A DNA stretch of 64,000 nucleotides from Odobenus rosmarus divergens (Eukaryota > Chordata > Mammalia > Carnivora > Odobenidae). The stretch's first letter is position 1. Every line of letters begins with the position of its first letter. The stretch lies in assembly GCF_000321225.1 (NCBI RefSeq), contig NW_004450402.1:2971798-3035797 (forward strand), read 5' to 3'. Made by a program: the position numbers and the translations under genes. The notes below the pieces were generated by a model. It searched no databases, was not told the DNA's origin, and was given only the letters and a program-made list of their open reading frames with translations. This document shows positions 21,891-32,795 of the stretch, one piece after another.

Positions 21891-22429
21891 TGAACTTGAT
21901 TGTAAAATCACCTATGGCAGGAATAATTCCCTTTTTGTCATCCTCCCACAGTGATGAGTACAGACTTGTAACAATTGCTCATTGAATAGTTATTATACCC
22001 AGATCCTACTCAGAACCTGCAGCAAATGTGTGGTTTCCATGTTGGCAGTGAGTTTAGTATAATATTTGTTTTTTGGCTATATAATCCAAATGAAATTGGG
22101 ATGACCACTTGAAAGGGAAAAAAAAAGTCTTTTCCAATGGCATTTTTTTATTTAAATAAGAAATTATAGCTGAATATGAACCAGATGCATTTGCTCAACA
22201 CATCATAATTATTGCAGAAAAATAGTTTGAGTTTGTTATAATCTGGTAAACCAGAGATTCTCAATCCTGGTTGTGCTGGTTGTGTACCTGAAGGCATTAG
22301 AAATTGAGCGGCTGGAGCCAAACACGGCAAGCTTAAGAGACATTTGACTGAGTATGGATCCTGTCCCGAGTATGGCTTCCCTTTTTGCTAATTCCAGTGC
22401 AATTAGTCACCACGTTCTGGTTCTAGGTC
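21891..22429. other. Mostly unassigned; weak hAT-like trace
   Basis: 'accagagattctcaatcctgg' at 22251-22271 resembles the end of a MER20-type hAT relic, but the rest does not clearly follow. Nothing else recognised. Confidence 0.3.
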
Positions 22430-23010
22430 TGAAATGACTCTTAATTCTCTGGGCATCTGACATTTAACCTGTCCCAAACCAAACCTTCGTATTCTCCCTA
22501 ACACACTGCACTCTCTTCCATCTTCTTATACCTTGAAATAATTCAGGATTCCGTCTCCCATCTGTACACTCAATCCATCCAATTCTGTCAGCTCAACCTT
22601 CAAAATACATTGTCATTCAGACCCCATCATTTGTCCTGCTATCATGCTATTCCAGCCCTCTAGATAAATTTGAATCATGGATTTCATATATATTATATAT
22701 AACAGTTAGAATATGTCTTAGAGCAATCATTTAACACCATGAATCGTGAATTGTGTTGTTTTCCTGCTCACAAGCCTCCACTGGCTTCCCATCACACCCA
22801 GAATAAAATCCATAGCCCTCACCGGGGCTTACCTCACCGCCCGCCACTTTTCCCCTTTCCCATCGCACTCCAATTTTCCTTGAAAACACCAAGAGTGCTC
22901 TCGCTGCTTTCTCATCCTGGGGTAAGCTTTTCTCCATATTTCTGTGTGGCTCATCTTTTCAGTTAACTCACATCTTTGCTCACATTATTAACTCCTCAAA
23001 CGATTGCATG
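22430..23010 (+). repeat. L2 LINE 3' portion (sense)
   Basis: 'gtcagctcaaccttcaaaat', 'cctccactggcttcccatca', 'cagaataaaatccatagccc' and 'catcctggggtaagcttttc' follow L2 in sense orientation. No open frame remains. Confidence 0.75.
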
Positions 23011-23971
23011 TGACTGTGGTTTGTGTGGCATATAGTTGGCAGAGGATAATATTAGCATTTATCATTCCTCCAAGATTAGCTAACTATTTGTCATCTCCAT
23101 GACTGTTCAGGTTTCATAAAGCACTTTCAACTTTCTACCTCTTCAGCTGTTCTTTTAACACAAATAAATTTCTGTACAGTATGTGTGTAAATATATGAAT
23201 ATGCTTGTGGGCATGTAGATATAGCACTAATTCTTTCTCCTTAACATCTCTCATTTGTAGAAATAATATTCCCCATTTTATTTGATACTTTTCTTCCCCT
23301 GGGATTTCTCAATAGTGTCAGTTCTGAGCTAGACTGGCTTTACATCAGACCAAGTATGATACATTTAATTAATGTTGTGCTGACTCGTTTGGTTGTTAGT
23401 ACTTGAGAGGAGAAGTCTTTATAAGTATGTATTTCAGGACAACTTATTCCTTCTCCCTGAGACCCTTACCACTGTTCTAGGAATTGTGGGAAGAATACAG
23501 TGAACTGTCTGGGTCCTCACTCTTCAGGGGTAGTGCTTTATTGATAGTGCTTTGAGGGTGGGTGGGTAGAAATTTACTAGTTACCTTCCTCTCCTTCCAG
23601 TGATCAGACAGAAAGGAAAACATGGGTTGTCACTGAGGGAGATAAATGTGCTTTTCTGTACTCTCAGGTGCTCATAATATTTCAAATTTCCTGACATCTA
23701 CTGCCACCGTGTGGGTATTTACAATTACTGAATTCCAAACTTGAGTGTTTCCCTGTTTAAGCCTGGTCCTAAGCTGAAATACACAGAATTTTAAGTTTGT
23801 TTTAGTGTCCTTTGGCCTCAGATTGGCTCCTGCATCCCCTCCAGCTTCCCTGTACTCTCAGACTTCAATGAGTTTCCATTATTACTTTTCTCTTCCCTTA
23901 TGCTGCACTCTGTTAAAGCAGTGCTGAAGTCCTGCTGCTGACACCGTAATGACTTTTAATTTTTGATACTG
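23011..23971. other. Unassigned unique DNA
   Basis: No recognised repeat or exon across about 960 bases. Confidence 0.4.
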
Positions 23972-23976
23972 CAGTT

Positions 23977-24536
23977 TGAGCCAGAGAGATCCCAAGATGG
24001 TCCCCAAGGATCTCTGTTTCCTGATATTCATGCCTGTGTATCCCTTTCACCTTGAGTGTGCGTGGGACCCGTGACTAGCTTCTAACCAACAGAATATAGC
24101 AGAAGTGATGGGAATGACCCTTCCACAATGACATTACATGGCATTGCAACTTCCATATTGCTAGCAGACTCTCTAGATTGCCTTCTGGGCTCGCATGCAT
24201 GAAACAAGAAGCCATGTTGTGGGGGGCCCAGTGAAAAGAAACTGAGGGAGCCACTACTGGCTGTCAGCAGGCAAGAAACGGAGGCCCCAATCCAACAGGA
24301 CATAGCCAGTTGAATCCTGCCAACGACCATGTGAACCTGGGAGCAGATGGGGTCTCCAGTGGAGCTTTGGGTTGAGATGCTAGCCCTGGCTGACACCTTG
24401 ATTGCAGCTTCAGGAGAGATCCTGAAGCAGAGGATGAGGTTAAGCTGTGCCCAGATTCTGTGAGATAATAAACGTGTGTTGTTTTTAGTTCCTAAATGTG
24501 TGGCCATTTTTTCTGCAGCAATAGCTAATTAACACA
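23977..24536 (+). repeat. Solo LTR, MaLR (MLT1-like), with 5-bp TSD
   Basis: An LTR of about 560 bp bounded by TG (23977) and CA (24536), with a perfect 5-bp target duplication 'cagtt' at 23972-23976 and 24537-24541. 'gagataataaacgtgtgttg' near the end gives the AATAAA signal seen in MaLR LTRs. The 141-codon minus-strand frame (24082-24507) is an accident of this LTR. Confidence 0.75.
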
Positions 24537-24541
24537 CAGTT

Positions 24542-25385
24542 CTTTGGTTTTACTTACGTGACTCCCCTCCTTACAGGATTGCAATATAGGTCTTTAGAGA
24601 CCATTCTTGGAAATAAATGTAATTGACAAACACCATTCTGTGCTAGAATTGTCCGTCCCCTCCTACCAAGGGGCTGTTACTGAATCAGCTTGTTGTGCCT
24701 GATTCCTTTAAGAGAAGTTTTCACTCAGGAAATACCTCAGCTATTCATACAGAGTTCTGTTGGAACTGCATATATAATTCCCCAAATAATCGTGGGCAGG
24801 CTTAAATCCAGCAGTGGACTCAACTTAGCCAAAAGCTGAGATCACATACCTTGTCAGATAATTTATCCCCTTCCAGATGCATTATACGATTGTAGCTATA
24901 GTGCTATGACTGATACTAAACTTATTTTTAACTTTAAAAAGTGCTTCATGTCAGGGCTTCGTCATGAAACACTTGACTAAGAGTATGAAACACTTGACAG
25001 AGAGTGCTAAAAGGCAAGGGTGGGGAGAGGGAGTACCTCCCTTTATCACAGACCATCAGCCTGACCCTATACTACAACCAGTACTTTTTTGTGTGTGTGA
25101 CTACATGGAATTTCATATACTTTATGGGAGAGCCAGTTGTGTTTTGTCAATGGCATGCTTCTGATGAACCAGTCTGATAAATGTAAAGGAAATTCACCTA
25201 TAGTAACTGGTAATTTATTAACCTAAGCTGCTCCTAGTATCAACATCACCTCTTCTCACAAAACATAGAGTTTTGTAGGGGGGTGCCATCAGGATCTGCA
25301 GTTTCTAGAATTTAATTTACTCTTTTTGAAAACCAGAATGGCATTTATTCAGCTCTGGTACAGAGGCTTAAATACATTTAAACTC
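24542..25385. other. Unassigned unique DNA
   Basis: No recognised repeat. A small direct repeat 'atgaaacacttgac' at 24964-24977 and 24985-24998 (unit about 21 bp) is the only local structure. Confidence 0.45.
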
Positions 25386-25403
25386 AAAAAGTGCTCATAA
25401 ATT

Positions 25404-25582
25404 GGGATACCTGGGTGGCTCAGTCGGTTAAGCGTCTGCCTTCGGCTCAGGTCATGGTCCCAGGGTCCTGGGATCGAGTCCCACATCAGGCTCCCTGCTC
25501 AGCTGGAAGCCTGCTTCTCCCTCTCCCACGCCCCCTGCTTGTGTTCCCTCTCTCGCTGTCAAATAAATAAAATCTTAAAGAA
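25404..25582 (+). repeat. Can-SINE with 18-bp perfect TSD
   Basis: Forward SINE, close to the young consensus style ('tgggatcgagtcccacatca'). TSD 'aaaaagtgctcataaatt' identical at 25386-25403 and 25583-25600. Confidence 0.97.
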
Positions 25583-25668
25583 AAAAAGTGCTCATAAATT
25601 ATCTTGTTGGCATGACTGAAGTAAGCTTGGTTGTCAGGCATGCTCAGTTTCAACCAAAGGGCAGTGGA

Positions 25669-26296
25669 TGTCAGTGAGCCCTCTTGCTCAGCTATAGACG
25701 CCAACAGTTAAAACAAAAAATAGACAACACCACTTAACTCATGCTCTAACTGAAATCCATTGTTCTTGTTTCTTATGGCACTTTCTTGAGGCATTGATGA
25801 AGAGGTTTTGCAATGACTGGAACATTCCAATAGCCAAGCCAGAAGAGCTCTGACAGCAACAGAATGCCTAGACCACAGCCATTTCCTTGCCCATGGTTAC
25901 ATGCTAAACACATACCTCACCCCCAGACCTATGCTTGTGTACCCTCTGCTTGCTCTCTTGCATGTACCCCACCCCAACCTCTCCCTAGAAAATTCTAGAT
26001 GTCCATCTTGTGGGTGGAGGGTCAATTTTTAAGCTTTGAGCCTGCCATCTGCCCGGGTTGCCAACACCCGAAATAAATTTCTCTGTTTCTCTTTTCCAAA
26101 CCCTCATCTCTTGAGTTATTGGCTTCTCTTGCAACAAGTTTATCTGAGTTTGCTTGGCAACAGTTGGCAAACCCAGCCAGGAGTAATGCTTTCCATTTGT
26201 CCAGCCCCTTCTGGATTTCCTGGAATGGAGCAGTTGGCCAGGGTAGGAGTCACGCATTGGTTTCCTAAGTCAGCAGCTGTGATTTATCCATCAGCA
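25669..26296 (+). repeat. Solo LTR of a class I ERV family, copy 1
   Basis: About 628 bp starting TGTCAGTGAGCC and ending CA, with an imperfect 5-bp TSD 'gtgga'/'atgga' (25664-25668, 26297-26301). The poly-A signal region 'cccgaaataaatttctc' lies at about 26068-26084. It shares its whole length with copies at 28147-28780 and, reversed, 41287-41942. No gag, pol or env sequence adjoins it. Confidence 0.75.
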
Positions 26297-26301
26297 ATGG
26301 A

Positions 26302-27870
26302 AAAGGGGAGGTTGGTAGTTCTGGGAAGTTCAGTGCAGATTTGATCAGTCTGTACAACTGATCCTCCTGATGAGTGACTTCCTTTTCAAAGTAGAGTATA
26401 TGCCACTATCCAGCCCTGCACTAGACTCTTCCTGAACATGAACTTGCTCATGCTGCATCTTCTGATAGGTTAGTCTTTATCTGCCGCCTTTCACCACTAT
26501 CCCTGGTTTGGGCATCTCAAAACAAAACAGTCTCCACTGTCCAAAAAAGTGTAGAAAACTTAGACCAGAGGCAATATTTAAATTTAGGTGAGGTGTCATG
26601 ATGGTTCCAAAAAACTATTTTGGTCTAATAGAGAGGGAGACACAGACAAAAGCAGATACACAAACTGGGCCAATGTAACAGAAGCAGAGGTGGGCACAGG
26701 TAGGTTCTTTATGGAAACATATGCCTGCTGTAGGAGTGCTGATAATGCTTACCCTGTCCTCTGCCCTCCATCTTGTTCATGTTTGCTGCATGACCTCGCT
26801 TGGAGCTACATGTTCTGGACCCTTTGGAGATTAATACACATATCTTAGAAATGCCTGCCAAGGCCAGGAATGGGGGAGGCTTGTTGTGGCCTCCCATGAA
26901 TTTGTTAGAGATAACATAGTCTTTTCCCTTCCTGATGCACAAGTGGTGCCACAAGGTCTAATGAAAGTTTAGCTGTTAGTTAGGTGCCTATAAGCCCTTT
27001 GAGGTGTGTGTGAACCCTTGGATTTCACTAAAGTGCCCCTCCCCAAGTGTCCCCTTACTGTATATAAATTGTGGACTGAGGTCTGGACTTTGCAGGGAAT
27101 AACAATGTGGCTGCCATGCATCATCCTCCATCCTATCCCCCCACTATTAGTTACCCTGAATATAACTGTGTAAACTGTATGGAGTTGCCTGCTTCCTTCC
27201 AGTCTCAAAGAGCCTTCTCCATCTGGGGGATATTTTACTGTCTCTCCCCCACCTCCCAGTACCTGGGACACCCAAAACTGGGTTCACCTCTTTGTGGGTG
27301 TCTAGCCAAAAGACATAATTGCGCCAAAGAATTGGAAAAGGAAGAGTCTTATTTGTAACAAGTAAAGGAGAACACTGGGGATAGGGGATAGTTCCCAAGG
27401 CAGTGTTTCCTCAAACAACAAAACCGGGGAAGTTTTAAGCTAAGGGTGCATGCATATTCATGAAGGCACGCATATTCAATGGGGAATTCAGCATGGAATT
27501 GGGGCAAAAGTCATCTTAAGGTGACAGAGTCCAGGTCTTAGTTGATTGAAGTCACAAGGGCTGGCAAGGGTTGGCATCTTCAATTCTCTGGCTGCAGTTG
27601 GTCCAGTATCTGATTTTAAATCCTGCATAAGATAAATCAAGAATGTGTGTCAGGTCAATCTTTACTTTGGAACCAGCTCTGGGAGTTCTAGTGCTGATTT
27701 ATTGTTCCTGACCTGATAGTGGCTGTTCATTCTTGCAATCTTTTGTTCCTTTAAAATCATTAGCTACTGGGGTCTATTTTGCAGTTTCAACATATCCCAG
27801 GAAGTTCTGCAAAAAAATGTGCTTGGTTAAGTAGTGCTGGTCAGCCATAGATCACAAGATGGCTGGGAGC
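26302..27870. other. Unassigned, possibly old LTR sequence
   Basis: About 1.57 kb between two solo LTRs. The part around 26990-27360 has an LTR-like style (a TATA-like 'ctgtatataaatt' at about 27059-27071), but I cannot name a family. Minus-strand frames of 81-100 codons (26709-27398) show no viral or host domain. Confidence 0.35.
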
Positions 27871-27887
27871 CTAAGATGACTTTTCTT

Positions 27888-28088
27888 CTTCTTTTTTTTT
27901 TTTTTTAAGATTTTATTTATTTATTTGAGAGAGTGCAAGAGAGGGTGCACGAGCAGGGGGAAGGGGCAGAGGGAGAAGCAGGCTCCCCGATGAGCAGGGA
28001 GCCCAACATGGGGCTCAATCCCAGGACACTGGGATCATGACCTGTGCCAAAGGCAGAGGCTTAACTGACGGGATCCACCCAGGTACCC
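27888..28088 (-). repeat. Can-SINE (SINEC type)
   Basis: Reverse SINE. TSD with two mismatches, 'ctaagatgacttttctt' (27871-27887) and 'ctaggatgacatttctt' (28089-28105). The head region carries an extra 'gggat' near 28068. Confidence 0.94.
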
Positions 28089-28146
28089 CTAGGATGACAT
28101 TTCTTATGTAAAGACAGCTATGTCTCATCTTTCTTTCCCCAAGGAC

Positions 28147-28780
28147 TGTCAGCGGGCCCTCTTCTTCAAGTTTAACCAACAGTTAAAACCAAAAATAGAC
28201 AAAACCACTTAACTCATGCTCTAACTAAAACCTATTGTTCTTATTGCTTATGGCACTTTCTTGACGCATTGATGAAGATGTTTGGCAACGGCCGGAAAAT
28301 TCCAATCGCCAGGCCAGAAAAGCCCTGATAGCAACAAAATGCTTAGAAGAGTTCTCATTCTCTGCTAAACATGTACCACCCCCCACCCATGATCACACAC
28401 CCTCTGCCTGCTCTCTTGCATGTACCCCATCCCAACCTCTCCCTATAAGACTCTAGGTGTCCATCTGGTGATAGAGAGATCAGTTGTTAAGGCCTAAAAC
28501 TGCCACCTTCCCTGGCTGCCAGCACCCGAAATAAATTTCTCCCTTTCTCTTTTCCAAACCCTCATCCCTTGAGTTATTGGCTTCTCTTGTGATGAGTTCA
28601 TCTGAGTCTGTTCAGCAAGTGTTGGCAAACTCAGTCAGGAGCTATGCTTTTGATTTGTCCATCCTCCCCGGGATTCCCTATGATAGAGCAGTATGGTCGT
28701 GGTAGTGCGCCAGGGCTTATCCTTTCATTTCCTGAGTTAGCGGCTGGGTTGGATCAGCTATGATAGATCTGTTGGTAACA
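28147..28780 (+). repeat. Solo LTR of the same class I ERV family, copy 2
   Basis: About 634 bp from TGTCAGCGGGCC to CA, with a perfect 4-bp TSD 'ggac' at 28143-28146 and 28781-28784. Poly-A signal context 'cccgaaataaatttctc' matches copy 1. Its own TSD shows that it was an independent insertion and not the 3' LTR of a provirus with copy 1. Confidence 0.8.
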
Positions 28781-28784
28781 GGAC

Positions 28785-29304
28785 CCCTAACTCTTTCTGC
28801 TTTCAATAGCACTGTGGAACTTGGGTCAATTTTGAGAGCACTAAGACAGAAGTGTGAAGCCAAAAATGATGGGGAGGGGCAAAGACTGACCTATCAGAAG
28901 ACCCAGCATGTGCAAATTTATGTGCAGGAATAATTGGGCTTAAGGGTTGGAAATTGGAGGAAGTGGCTAGATTAATGATTAATTAGTCATTTCATTAATC
29001 AATTAATTAAACAACCTTTTGTTCTTGTTGTTCACTAAGCAGAGGGGTCATAAGGTCTAATAAGATATAGATCTAGCCCACAGTGATTTTATAGTATCCT
29101 ACAGAAAAAAGATGAGCGTAATAAGTTAACTGAAGGGATGGTAGGAGGACAGGAAGGAGATGGTTAGAGGAAAATGAAGGGGGCAGGGGTTTGGAGGTTT
29201 GAAGGACAAGGAGTTGGTTAGAGGAAAATGAAGGGGGCAGGGTTTTGGAGGATGGGGAAATGGGTGAGGGGATGTTGGGGAGAAAACATTTTTCTCTATC
29301 CTTC
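28785..29304. other. Unassigned, with a 54-bp tandem duplication
   Basis: A tandem pair with unit about 54 bp occupies roughly 29148-29255. 'tggttagaggaaaatgaagg' starts at 29161 and again at 29215. The rest has no recognised family. The minus-strand 77-codon frame simply shows the repeat in translation. Confidence 0.6.
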
Positions 29305-30004
29305 AAATTTTTTTTACTGGTCTAGGAATTAAATTGACAGGAGACAGGTTAACAGGAGAAGGTCAAATTTAATTACATATGGACCCATTCTTATGGGGGC
29401 TCCATAAGAATATGCAGCTCAAAGGCAGTCAGGTACTTGAAGCTTACATGCCATCCAGAACTAAGGAGAGAGGGGTTGGGGCATGGGACCTCAAAGGGAA
29501 GGAAGACAATTCACAGGAAGATGAAAATGAGTAAATGATGTGTGATGAGCAAAGGTCTGCTGGACCTACAGAAACAATGGGACACAGAGAGGAATTTTAA
29601 CAGACTTTGCTAGGTTCCTTGCAGTCTACCACACCTAGTTTGTATTATACTGTATCTATCTATGGTGATAGCTCTCTTCCTGGAACAGTTCTATCTAATT
29701 TTTTTCAGGCAGTGATAGGGAAGTACAAAGGTTCTTTCTGATCTTTCTGTTTCTTAGGAAAAAGTCAGTTAAAAATAAACCACATGCCGGGGTGCCTGGG
29801 TGGTTCAGGCAGTTAAGCGTTTGCTTTCAGCTCAGATTATAGTCTCGGGAAGCTGGGACTGAGCCCCGTGTGGGGCTCCCTGCTCAGAAGGGAGTCTACC
29901 TCTCCCCCTGCTCATGTGCTCTCTCTCTCAAATAAATGAAATAAAATCTTTAAAAAAATAATCCACATGCCAAAAAGGTACATTTTGGGGTGGCAAATTC
30001 TGCA
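29305..30004 (-). repeat. ERV LTR (antisense), split by a SINE
   Basis: Antisense LTR features: 'aattgacaggagacaggtta', 'ggtctgctggacctacagaa', 'cctggaacagttctatctaa', and the right end 'cattttggggtggcaaattc' followed by TGCA, which is an LTR start in reverse. Interrupted by the SINE at 29789-29955. Family not named. Confidence 0.65.
29789..29955 (+). repeat. Can-SINE inside an LTR
   Basis: Forward SINE, somewhat shortened in the CT-rich part. TSD 'aaataaaccacatgcc' (29773-29788) and 'aaataatccacatgcc' (29956-29971). Confidence 0.95.
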
Positions 30005-30040
30005 CCCTTAGGGGTCAAAAGGTACAAATTTAATAAATGT

Positions 30041-30325
30041 CATTGGGAATGTAACATGCAGTGTGGTGACTACAGTTAATTTAAAGGTTGCTAAGAGAGA
30101 TCTTAAAAGTTCTCATTACAAGAAAATAAATTCTGTAACTTTGTATGGTAGTAGATGTTAATTAGACTTATTGTGGTGATAGCTTCTCGGCCTTTTGGCT
30201 AAGATCAAGTGTAGACTTATTGTGGTGATCCTTTCACAATATATACAAATAGCAAATCATTATGTTGTATACCTGAAATTTATATGTTATATGTCAGTTA
30301 CATCTCAGGAAAAAAGTAATAATAA
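30041..30325 (+). repeat. L1 3' UTR (sense), interrupted by a U2 fragment
   Basis: Old L1 3' UTR in sense orientation: 'agtgtggtgactacagttaa', 'ttgctaagagagatcttaaa', 'atgttgtatacctgaaattt'. The sequence expected to be continuous around 'ttattgtggtgatcctttca' is interrupted at 30181-30229 by a U2-derived insert and its repeated target site. Confidence 0.8.
30181..30211 (+). pseudogene. 3'-truncated U2 snRNA retropseudogene with 18-bp TSD
   Basis: 'gcttctcggccttttggcta' followed by 'agatcaagtg' matches the 5' end of U2 spliceosomal snRNA, about nucleotides 4-33, with one mismatch just before. It is flanked by a perfect 18-bp direct repeat 'tagacttattgtggtgat' at 30163-30180 and 30212-30229, whose 'tag' also equals the next three U2 bases. 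No poly-A tail. It lacks the branch-site pairing region, Sm site and 3' half, and has no snRNA promoter, so it cannot be a working U2 gene. Confidence 0.93.
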
Positions 30326-30825
30326 TAGCATTGTTACTCAATAGAGAGTTTTTATTTTATTATATATTTATATATTTTACAATTTATTTTATTTAAATTC
30401 AATTAATTAACATACAGTGTATTATTAGTTTCAGAGGTAGACGTCAGTGATTCATCAGTTGTATATAACACCCAGTGCTCATTACATCATGTGCCCTTCT
30501 TAATGCTCATTACCCAGTGACCCCATCCCCTCCCTCCAGCAACCCTCAGTTTGTTTCCTATAGTTAAGAATCTTTTGTGGTTTGTCTTTCTCTCTGATTT
30601 CATCTTATTTTATTTTTCCCTCCCTCTCCCCTATGATCCTCTGTTTTGTTTCTTAAATTCCACATATGAGTGAAATCATACGATAATTGTCTTTCTCTGA
30701 CTTATTTCATTTAGCATAATACCTTCTAGTTCCATCCACATCGTTGCAAATGGCAAGATTTCATTTTTTTGATGACTGAGTAGTATTCCATTATATATAT
30801 ATACACACATGCACCACATCCTTTT

Positions 30826-31030
30826 TAAAAAATTTTTTTTTATTTATTCATTTGAAAGAGAGAGAGCACACGGGAAAGCATGAGCAGTGGGGAGGGTCAG
30901 AAGGAGAAGGAGAAGCAGACCCCCCTACTGAGCAGGGACCACCCCCCCCACAGGGTTCAATCCCAGGACCCCAGGATCATGACCTGAGCCGAAGGCAGAT
31001 GCTTAACTGACTAAGCCACACAGGCACCCC
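30826..31030 (-). repeat. Can-SINE inside L1
   Basis: Reverse SINE within the L1. TSD approximately 'cacatctttt' (about 30815-30825 and 31031-31041). Confidence 0.93.
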
Positions 31031-32121
31031 CACATCTTCTTTATCCATTCATCTGTTGATGGACATCTGTGCTTTTTCCACGGTTTGGTTATTGTGGACA
31101 TTGCTGCTATAAACATTGGCGTGCAGGTACCCCTTCGGATCACTACATTTGTACCTGTGGGGTAGATACCTAGTAGTGCATTTGCTGGGTCATAAGGTAG
31201 CTCTATTTTCAACTTTCTGAGGAACCTCCATACAGTTTTCCAGAGTGTCTGCACCAGCTTGTTTTCCCACCAACAGTGTAAGAGGGTTCCTCTTTCTCCA
31301 CATCCTTGCCAACATCTGTCATTTCCTGACTTGTTAATTTTAGCCATCTGACAGGTGTGAGGTGGTATCTCATTGTGGTTTTGACTTGTATTTTCCTGAT
31401 GCTGAGTGATGTTGACACTTTTTCATGTGTCTGTTGGCCATTTGGATGTCTTCTTTGCAGAAATGTCTGTTCATGACTTCTGCCCATTTCTTGATTGGAT
31501 TATTTGTTTTTTGGGTCTTGAGTTTGATAAGTTCTTTATAGATTTTGGATACTAGTCCTTTATCTGATAAGACATTTGCAAGTATCTTCTCTCCTTCACC
31601 TGACAGTTTGTCTTTTGGTTTTGTCAACTGTTTCCTCTGCTGTGCAAAAGCTTTTTATCTTGATGAAGTCCCAGTAGTTCATTTTTGCCTTTGTTTCCCT
31701 TGTCTTTGGAGATGTGTTTAGCAAGAAGTTGCTGCAGCCAAGGTCACAGAGGTTGCTGCCTGTATTCTTCTCTAGGATTTTGATGGATTGCTGTCTTACA
31801 TTTAGGTTTTTCATCCATTTTGAGTTTGTGTTTGTCTATGGTGTAAGAAAATGGTCTAGTTTCATTCTTCTGCATGTGGCTGTCCAATTTCCCCAGCACC
31901 ATTTGTTGAAGAGACTGTCTTTTTTCCATTGGATATTCTTTCCTGCTTTGTTGAAGATTAGTTGACCATAGAGTTGAGGGTCCATTTGGGGGTTCTTTAT
32001 TCTGTTCCATTGATCTATGTGTCTGTTTTTATGCCAGTACCATACTGTCTTGATAATTATAGCTTTGTAATAGAGCTTGAAGTCCAGAATTGTGATGCCA
32101 TCAGCTTTGGTTTTCTTTTTC

Positions 32122-32321
32122 TTTTTCTTTTAAAGATTTTATTTATTCATTTTGACAGAGAGAGAGAGACAGCAAGAGAGGGAACACAAGCAGCAGTGGG
32201 AGAGGGAGAAGCAGGCTTCCCGCGGAGCAGAGAGCCCAATGTGCGGCTCGATCCCAGGACCCTGGGATCATGACCTGAGCCGAAGGCAGACGCTTAATGA
32301 CTGAGCCACCCAGGTGCCCCT
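32122..32321 (-). repeat. Can-SINE inside L1 ORF2, 19-bp TSD
   Basis: Reverse SINE. Perfect 19-bp TSD 'agctttggttttctttttc' at 32103-32121 and 32322-32340. L1 sequence resumes directly on the right. Confidence 0.97.
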
Positions 32322-32568
32322 AGCTTTGGTTTTCTTTTTCAACCTTCCTTTGGCTATTTGGGGTCTTTTCTGGTTTCATACAAATTTTAGGATTATTTGT
32401 TCCAGCTCTGTGAAAAATGTTGGTGGTATTTTGATAGGGATTGCATTGAATGTATAGATTGCTCTGGGTAGCATAGATGTTTTAACAATATTTGTTCTTC
32501 CAATCCACTGAATAGAAATTTTTGAGCTCAAGTATTTTTATTTAATTTTTCCTTTGTGTTGTCTTATT

Positions 32569-32776
32569 TTATTTATTTTTTAAAGATTTATTTATTTATT
32601 TGAGAGAGAGTTGGGGGGAATGAGCAGGAGGGGCAGAGGAGAAGGAGAGAGAATCCCAATGGACTCCACACTGAATGTGGAGCCCGATGTGGGGCTTGAT
32701 CTCATGACCCTGAGATCACGACCTGAGCCAAAACCAAGAGTTGGATGCCCAACTGACTGCACCACCCATGCACCCC
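32569..32776 (-). repeat. Can-SINE, older type, 19-bp TSD
   Basis: Reverse SINE with 'gatctcatgaccctgagatc' body. Perfect 19-bp TSD 'tcctttgtgttgtcttatt' at 32550-32568 and 32777-32795. A 19-base A run follows at about 32840-32858. Confidence 0.96.
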
Positions 32777-32795
32777 TCCTTTGTGTTGTCTTATT

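Larger units (their letters stand above)
30350..32530 (-). pseudogene. Carnivoran L1, 3' UTR and ORF2 C-terminal half, antisense, broken
   Basis: From the left: the antisense 3' UTR (30350-30760), then ORF2 read on the minus strand. Open patches at 31003-31347, 31209-31487, 31370-31627, 31596-31814 and 31744-32010 are consecutive parts of ORF2 in different frames, so several frameshifts break it. The patch at 31003-31347 shows the usual ORF2 C-terminal motifs ([18 protein letters not shown]). It is 5' truncated near 32500 and carries two SINEs, with a third just beyond. Not functional. Confidence 0.88.

Noticed and set aside
24082..24507. The 141-codon minus-strand frame as a protein gene
   Set aside because: It lies inside an LTR with TG/CA ends and a 5-bp TSD, on the opposite strand; no domain is visible.
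25669..28780. A short provirus with 5' LTR at 25.7 kb and 3' LTR at 28.1 kb
   Set aside because: Each LTR has its own flanking duplication, and the DNA between them shows no gag, pol or env.
30181..30229. A functional U2 snRNA gene
   Set aside because: Only about 31 of the roughly 190 U2 bases are present; the branch-site pairing region, Sm site and snRNA promoter elements are absent.
31003..32010. An intact L1 ORF2 on the minus strand
   Set aside because: It is readable only by jumping between five overlapping frames, so it has several frameshifts, and the 5' part is missing.
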